Assembly: GCA_003117195.1 (NCBI GenBank)
Contig: BDSI01000104.1
Coordinates: 252,896-316,895, forward strand
Reading direction: 5' to 3'
Origin: Eudorina sp. 2006-703-Eu-15
Taxonomy: Eukaryota > Chlorophyta > Chlorophyceae > Chlamydomonadales > Volvocaceae
DNA: 64,000 bases
Both the position numbers and the translations under genes were made by a program. The notes under the pieces are model-generated. The model searched no databases. It was not told the origin of the DNA and saw only the letters and a list, made by a program, of their open reading frames with translations. Shown here in pieces: positions 57,784 to 64,000 of this stretch. Each line of letters opens with the position of its first letter. Position 1 is the first letter of the stretch.

Positions 57784-60408
57784 CTGCAAAGGTTGGAGCC
57801 GGTCTGTGGGATTTTCGACCAGGAGGAGTCACGGTAACAATGCCTTGTGCAAAAGCTATGTACCTTCAAACAATACAAGACGTTTGTAAACTAGTACTAG
57901 CTTCTCAAAGGTTATTGGTTTGGGGCTGCGCAAGCACTTTGTCTGTGCAGGACTAGGATAGTACCAATAATACACAGCAAGCTGTATGCGCAAGCTTCTA
58001 CAACAAATAGGGTGGGCTGAGTGTATGACGTAGTCCCAGTGCGCCACGTTTGCTCGTACATCCCCGATCCCCTTGAAAGCCCCAACTGCAGACTTACGAC
58101 TTACAGCGCGTGTGACAATCCTTATTGCATAACAGTGTGAATTCGGAGTGATTAAGTGTGCTAGGTGAAGAGGTTGTGGATCATAGTCGAACACAACCAT
58201 GCCACCTGAACGTGCGTGCAACCGTGACAAACGACCGCTTCAATGCAAACAGCACCTGCAACGGGACCGACAAACCCCTTCTCGATGGGACAAAGCCGCG
58301 TGCCATGACAACTGAGACGAGAATGCGTCAGTCGGGCGCTGGTTGATCTCCACTCTGTGAACAAGCAACGGCGGCAAGACAGAACGCCTGTCTTCCCTGT
58401 AGGTCCTATCCACGCATATCCACACTGCGAACGTTGACTTCCACTATGTTGATCCCCATACCAGCAATTCACTAGGGGCTCCATGCTCCGTCATGCTCCG
58501 ACGCTGCCGCTGGTGTTGTTGTGTATGTACGACAGCCCTGCGCTGAGAATTTCATATGGGACCTCCACAGGCTTCACATACACACGCACATCTAAGGCAA
58601 GGCACGGGCAATCACATCTTGTAGCAATGGAGCCGTCCATCAATAACCCAGAACGTCAATTCGACACCACCAGCGTCGTTATGTCAGCGTGGCTCCAACG
58701 CCCTGCCAACGCGCCTCCTCGCCATGATGTGACTTGCGTAGGCCGTACCCTCGCTGACCTTTCCCTCGTGCATGCATATACTGGTACAGCTTATCCTCCT
58801 CTCACAAGACGAAGCCGCTTCCTGGCAGTACAACCTACTTGTCCTGTGGCGCCTACGAGCTATGTGGGCCCGTTGCAACACCCGGTCGGGACTCGGGTCC
58901 ACCTTGCAACGGTTACTCCTACTAAGTCCTGCCTGGCGCCAATGACCGCCGCGACAACAGAACATCTTGTCTATGGGGCCTCATCAACACGTGTTGATGA
59001 TAACCGCAGGACCGCACATATCATCAACGCTACACGCTTGGGAGCATGCGAGATATAGACATAAAACTGTCCTATGAGGTCATCATGTGGTCAAGACTAC
59101 TCTGCACGCCTCGTTAAGCTAGTCTAATCGTTAAAGACCTCGACTGGGGTCAAAGAGCAGAGACACGAGGGAAAAAAGATTCGCAGGTCAACGTCCCGCG
59201 CGGCGAAGGGGGCAGAAGAGTGAGGGCGCGGCGCCACCCAAGCCTCCGGTTGCCGGGGGCAAAACTGCCGCGCACACCGACACATCCGCAGCAACAACCC
59301 AACAATTAGCCACTCGATCGCATATGTGGCCGGTACGTACGAGCAGCCCCGTCGCGTCGTACAGCGACGCACACAAGAGCAAAGCTACTTATTCAACAAC
59401 TTTATACGCCCCTGCCTGCATGTTTCGCGTTGGAACAGCCGTCAGTCAGTTCTCAATTGATTTCCATACCGACTCTCAGGGCAGGGAGGACCCCGACCCG
59501 GGACGTGACCAAGTCCCAACCTACCACGTACCCCAGGGTAACGTACAGCACACAGAAATGTTCATGGAGGAGGCGTGTACAGCTGTGCCTGCTCTTCTCT
59601 CAGCACACAGAAGAGTTGGGTAGAGCCGTATCCGGCTGCCCGCTCCTCAGTCCGCTGTGACGGCTGCGCAAGACCAGGGCCGCTGCAACGAACTATCCAT
59701 CTTGTGTGCTGGTCCGGCCAAGATCATCACACTCACCGACCCTGTAGCTAAAGCCTTAAACCCTAAACCCCTGCTCCGACGCCCCGGCCTGCCACGTGGA
59801 CCTCGAGGCGTGCGCCTCGCTACCCGTCCTCCACTTCACCGCCAGCCCAGCCCCCCCCGCCCACAGCGGGGCATCTCCCCGCGCAGCATCGCCGCGCAGT
59901 GCAGCGCCACAAGGGATGCAGCGGGCACCTATGTCCCCACAGGCCTTGCCTCTCGGGCCGGCCTCTCGCTAACCTCCGTATGTACCAGCCTCCGCCTGCC
60001 ATCACGCGATGGCATCAGCCTGTCTACACACGTTGCAAAGCCTCATACTGTACTGCAGCCCTGATACAGTAAGAACAGCAGCGCTGCTGACAATCTTCCG
60101 CATGGGCTTAAGCATAAAGGCATAAACCTAGCGATGTAGCAACACGTCTATGGCTGCCGTTGCCCATTCGGGTGACGCAGGTCAGATCCCCCGTTGCTGC
60201 GACAGGCGATCGCTGCAGGTGCAGACGGCGGGCCAGAGGACATCGCACATCGGCCGGGCGAGGGAGGGTCGCGCGGTAATCAGAATCCGAGAGCGTCCGA
60301 GACCGCTGATGACTTGGTTATCCATGGCTGCAGTTGCCAATCCGGGTGACCCACATCAGATCCCCGTTGGTCCGCACGGGGTGGTGCGGCCGCGCACCTA
60401 AGCAGTTG
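57784..60408. other. spacer upstream of NUO10 and downstream of the DCN1-like gene
   Basis: It should contain the 5' exon and promoter of NUO10 and the 3' UTR of the DCN1-like gene, both on the minus strand. A donor-like GTAAGT (minus strand, near 58104) follows a short open frame, but the encoded peptide is acidic and not a good presequence. A partial duplication is present at 60149-60444. Open frames such as 58483-59058(+) show no recognisable protein. Confidence 0.4.
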
Positions 60409-60444
60409 TTAAAATCCCAGAGCGTCCGAGACCGCTGATTTGAC
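60149..60444 (+). repeat. partial tandem duplication touching the DCN1-like stop codon
   Basis: 60149-60195 is repeated with changes at 60323-60369 (shared ATGGCTGC, GTTGCC, CAGATCCCC). 60281-60312 is repeated at 60412-60444 (shared GAGCGTCCGAGACCGCTGAT). The second pair overlaps the last codons of the DCN1-like terminal exon, so the duplicate lies in its 3' UTR. Confidence 0.7.
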
Positions 60445-62596
60445 AATGTCGGACAGCCCGGAACGTCGCGCTTTGATGGCTCTCCGCTGCTGGCAGTGCT
60501 GCGGCGCACAAAGCTGTTGCTGCTGTTGCTGCTGCTGCTGTAGGTGCAGCAACTGCAGCTGCTCCTGCGTTGCTCGACTCAAAGGGTCCTGCGGGCATCA
60601 GACGGCGTATTGACGACGAAGCGGTGGTGAAGACGACGAGGTAGCGAGTGCGACGAAAGGAAAACGGAATCAAGTCAGTGACCAGTCACGTCAATCAACA
60701 TCCCAAAGATGGGAAGGTGCAGTCCCTGGCCTTCCCCCCGGCGGCCACCCAGGCAGGCAGGACGCCCCGCCCGGGATGACACGCGCCCAGTGTCCAAGGG
60801 TCCTGGGCAGCTTCGGTTCTGCCGAATGCGAGTGCCAGGATACATACATATCCTTATATATATATATATGAGGTATATAAGGATACATAATATGTTACAT
60901 ACTTTCGTGCGATGGGGCCATTTGCGCCCAACACACGTCAGCCGAAGCACCGTTGCGACTAACTCGAAGCGCTTCGCCATGCTCCCGCGCTGCAGAAGCC
61001 CGGCCCCCTCCCCCAGCGGGATCCATCCTCTACGTCTAGGCGTACCTGCAGCCAGCAGTCCATCGCCGCCGATCCCGCCGGAGCGCCCTGGCTGCCGTCA
61101 CTGTCCAGAGACCCGGTCGAGCAGGACATGGGCTGACCGCTGCTGGGCGCGCGGCCCAACATACCGCCGCCCCCTACGGCGCCCATGGCGCCACACGCTA
61201 TCCCTGGAGCCGGCCCCGGCATGCTCTCCGCGCCGACTCCCATAGGGCCCATGCGACCATGCGGGAAATCCTGCTGCGACTGTAGCTGCTGGGAGTGCTG
61301 CGGCTGTAGCGGCTGGGAGTGCTGCTGCGGCTGTAGCTGCCGCTCCACACACTGCCGCTTCGCGAGCGTGTCGGGGAAACCGGCGGCTCCGCCGTACGGC
61401 AGGCCGCCGGGGCCCGCGTGTCCGCTGCTTTGGCTGCATGCACGGACTGGCGGAAGACCCATGGGTCCTTGCCCGGACCCGCCGGCAGCGCCGCCGCCGG
61501 CCCCCTGCGGGTGCTGCCCGGCGCCCAGCGGCATCGCCGAAAGCTGCTCCGCCACCACATCCACATCCGGCCCACGCCGCTTGCTGCCACATCTGGGTGA
61601 CAAGGAATGCAAGAAGGCCGTGACGCCCATGCCCGCGCCGCCATCACCGCCATCACCGGCAGCACCCACGGCGCTGCTGGCCGCGAACAGCGTCGCCAGG
61701 TCAGGCCCCGACGACGCCTGGCGGGCCAACAGGTTGGAGCTGCTGCCGCCAGTGCAGCCCAGTGCCGATCGGCCGCCGCCTTCGGGGGTGGCGTACGGCC
61801 GGCGTCGCGAGTTTCGCAGGTCCTCCACGAACTCGTCCAGCAGTACGGCCCAGGAGCCGGCCGCGTCGAAGTTAGACAGGTCCTCGTGCACTGTGCGGCT
61901 GAAGTCTAGCACCTGCTGGGTACAGGATTGGTAGGGCAGCCAACGGGGGGCCGGGGCCGGGAACGGCAGCTCTGTGATGACGGCCCAGGGACCGGACCGT
62001 AAAGGAAAGAAGGGGCGCTCCCGGCTTCAACCCCACGACTACAGCGATATCGACTTCCCTGGAGGCGCCTCGAGGGCCCACTCCTGACAAGATAGCCCAG
62101 TGCTGCACGGCCTCATGCCCCCAGTTGCATGAGATGGAGCGCCGTCCCCAGTGCTTCCCAAGGAGGCTCGACCTGGCCCCTTCCTGCCCAGGAGGCTCAA
62201 CCTGGCGCCAAAGGTCTTGGGTCACCACCAGTGAGTTGCTTGCAGCTGCGAAGTTACACCAGCGCTCCAGGAGCCGGAAGCGACCGGCCAGGATGAGGCG
62301 CCACGCGGGTACTGCCAGATCCATCTGCGTTTCGGGGAAAAAGGATGCGTCATTCAGGTGTGCGCGATCCCAGCTTGAGAGATTCGCCACACGACGCGCA
62401 GGAAGACTTATTTTCATCCCTTGTTTGACTTGGTGGGGCATCAGCCTACGGGGTAGATTCCCTTGCGTGACCTGGCGCGATTCCCGACGAAACTGCGATA
62501 TCCTTCCCGATTCACCTGAACGTTGCGCTTCCCCGGATCTCTGCAGAGATGGAACACAAAGCGATAGAATCTCCCGAACTGGTCCGGGGGCATGTC
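60409..62596 (-). CDS. DCN1: DCN1-like (AAR3-type) cullin neddylation protein, C-terminal exons
   Basis: DCN1 proteins are scaffold-type E3s that promote NEDD8 transfer to cullins and so activate cullin-RING ubiquitin ligases. Minus-strand exons are 62596-62516 (DMPPDQFGRFYRFVFHLCRD), 62324-62202 (AWRLILAGRFRLLERWCNF), 61912-61046 and 60588-60409. All junctions are phase 0, giving 416 residues so far. The domain ends with LWRQVLDFSRTVHEDLSNFD and GSWAVLLDEFVEDLR, the cullin-binding half of the family domain. The wording is closest to Arabidopsis AAR3 among relatives I recall. The intron between exons 2 and 3 starts with GTTGAG. After the domain comes about 260 residues of Gly/Ala/Gln-rich sequence and then a compact end (ARRSGLSDIVKSAVSDALGF). 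5' exons lie to the right and were not resolved. Confidence 0.85.
60849..60885. repeat. AT-rich inverted repeat (12-bp arms)
   Basis: TATCCTTATATA and TATATAAGGATA are perfect inverted arms separated by 13 bp, in the last intron of the DCN1-like gene. It is an AT island in GC-rich surroundings. Confidence 0.8.
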
Positions 62597-64000
62597 CTGC
62601 AGCCATGGTGGAACCAAGGGTATTACTCGCAATGCTTACTCCGCAATGCATTGTCGCCTCACTGACCTGCCAATTGATCTGTGACTGATATTGCGTGATG
62701 AAGTTGAGGGCATTGGCCCTGTGCAGGGTAGCAACGAGGAGTCAAGCACGGGCGTGTCGGGACAGTTGACGAGCCGCCCGTCATCGCACCCGGAAAGCCC
62801 CTTGTGATGCCACTGCTCCTTGAGTTGTTGAAGTTTAACTTTGGACGTTTCCCAGCAGCTGCTCTCGCTCGCCAGAACCTCTGCAAGTCAGCAGATAGAT
62901 GGTCTGAACGCTGTGCAAAAGTGGCTCAGGGCTGAGCGCGATAAGCTTGTCTTCTTGCCGTTGAAAGCTACAAAAGCCTCATGTAAAAACATGAGCATGG
63001 CGTCGCAGCTCGCCATTCCACGCCTTGTCAAAAGCGCGCGAACACGGATGGATCGAAAGAGATCGTTGCCAATCCGTTGAAGCACTGTTTCTATATATAT
63101 GTTTCAAAGGCATGTCCTCTTGTGGACGACGATATGGTGCGAAAGGTAAAGGGTCGCAAGCATCGCTCCGCTTGTAGAAAACGCAGGTACAGATTCAAAC
63201 ACTCCACAGAATTTAGAGTTGCAAGTTGTGATAACGTCATAACGATGAGCAACCTCCCAAGAGTACGACACGTGTAGACGTGCCGTCGTGCGTGTGTAAA
63301 CCTGATGCAGCGAACTCCCAAGTGCTCCCAAGTCCAAAAGTGTTTCAACTACTCGCCATTCCGCATGCAGAACAGCGCTGACTGTCCTTTATAAATAGTC
63401 GCTGGCTTCTTACGCTGTAGCTCCCGGTCCAACAAGGCGTTTGCAGATAACCCACGTCCTCAAGACCTCGCTTTGAGCGGAACTGCGAGCGCCTGCGCTG
63501 CAGCGTGCCAAAGTGCCCGGCAAAAAGCGCAACCGCAGGTCAGGGTCATACCCGCACTGCGGGTAAAGTTAAGCTGAGTGTACGACGATACAGCGTGTGC
63601 GTCACGGCGCCGCACGCGTGATTGCTCGCGATGGCTGCGGCGTCGTTAGTGTATCCTGCCAGCTCAGAGCTGTCGGCGGGGACCCCGCCAGGGTCCTCTC
63701 ATGGCGTGCACCGATGGCTATCCCTCTCTGGGTCCACTGTAGTGTTGTTCATCATGAAATCCGGCACGTAGGTTGGTGCCCGACCCTTACAACGGTAGGA
63801 CTTCGTCCAGCGTGGTCGTTCAGACAAGCTATGCAGTGCAGTTCGCGGACTGTGCGATGCCTGCCGTTGGGCAGGAGCAGCCGCCGCCTCTACAGTCAAA
63901 GCCTGAACCTCTTGTTTGCCTCCCATCTTCCTTTGGACTTCCATCTCCCTCTTGGCTCCGATCCCATCCCCGCCACCCCCATCAGCAGGACCACCCGCCA
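62597..64000. other. unresolved 5' part of the DCN1-like gene
   Basis: The exon at 62596 begins after an acceptor in phase 0, so earlier exons must lie to the right. One candidate ends at NWQ|GTCAGT (minus strand, 62654/62653) in phase 0, but its sequence does not match the family clearly. The region is less GC-rich than average, and no other gene is recognised before the window ends. Confidence 0.35.

Noticed and set aside
58483..59058. 191-residue plus-strand frame
   Set aside because: Composition is not like the genuine exons, no domain is visible, and it lies where the 5' region of NUO10 is expected.
61913..61971. Extension of the DCN1-like exon to a CACAG acceptor at 61971
   Set aside because: Joining LWRQ directly to VLDFSRTV through the CAGCAG acceptor at 61913 restores the family sequence exactly; the extension would insert unrelated residues.
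1..64000. tRNA, rRNA, riboswitch or CRISPR features
   Set aside because: No cloverleaf-like segment, rRNA-like conserved block or regular repeat-spacer array was noticed on either strand; tandem repeats present have no unique spacers.

Overview
The window is nuclear DNA from a eukaryote. It most resembles a volvocine or chlamydomonad green alga. The evidence is GC-rich coding sequence with GC-rich third positions, many short exons with GT-AG introns of about 65 to 960 bp, long Gln, Ala, Gly, Pro and Ser runs in nuclear proteins, abundant GT/CA microsatellites, TGTAA poly(A)-type signals and plant/algal-type protein families. No prokaryotic operon, rRNA, tRNA or CRISPR array was seen. Gene models were built by hand from splice sites and reading phase.

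Layout: (1) 3-92(+), a possible partial exon at the edge. (2) 1866-10266(+), a three-exon gene for a low-complexity protein of about 2400 residues with no recognised domain. (3) 10267-13621, a repeat-rich spacer. (4) 13622-15489(-) and 16199-18450(+), a head-to-head pair of unrecognised genes sharing a 709 bp spacer. (5) 20400-24104(-), a complete six-exon short-form tRNase Z. (6) 26437-38980(+), a complete 11-exon model for a 2744-residue chromatin protein with AT-hooks, Gln-rich regions, a charged helical repeat and a C-terminal PHD finger of the plant HAT3.1/PRHA type, but no homeodomain. (7) 38981-45995, an accessory stretch with a small ORF, a decayed LINE-like fragment and dispersed repeats. 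(8) 45996-55235(+), a complete 17-exon TraB-family membrane protein with a transit-peptide-like first exon; its introns hold large minisatellites. (9) 56931-57783(-), the PSST subunit (NDUFS7/NUO10) of respiratory complex I, whose last coding exon is only 18 nt. (10) 60409-62596(-), the C-terminal part of a DCN1-like (AAR3-type) cullin neddylation protein with a long low-complexity tail; its 5' exons are not resolved.

The genes do not form one pathway. They are ordinary housekeeping and regulatory genes: tRNA 3'-end processing, chromatin, organelle membrane, respiration and cullin-RING ligase activation. The most novel-looking signals are a family of very short (about 25-40 bp) dispersed insertions flanked by direct repeats, the homeodomain-less HAT3.1-like giant protein with its dispersed basic repeat, and the divergent pair of Trp-rich unknown proteins.
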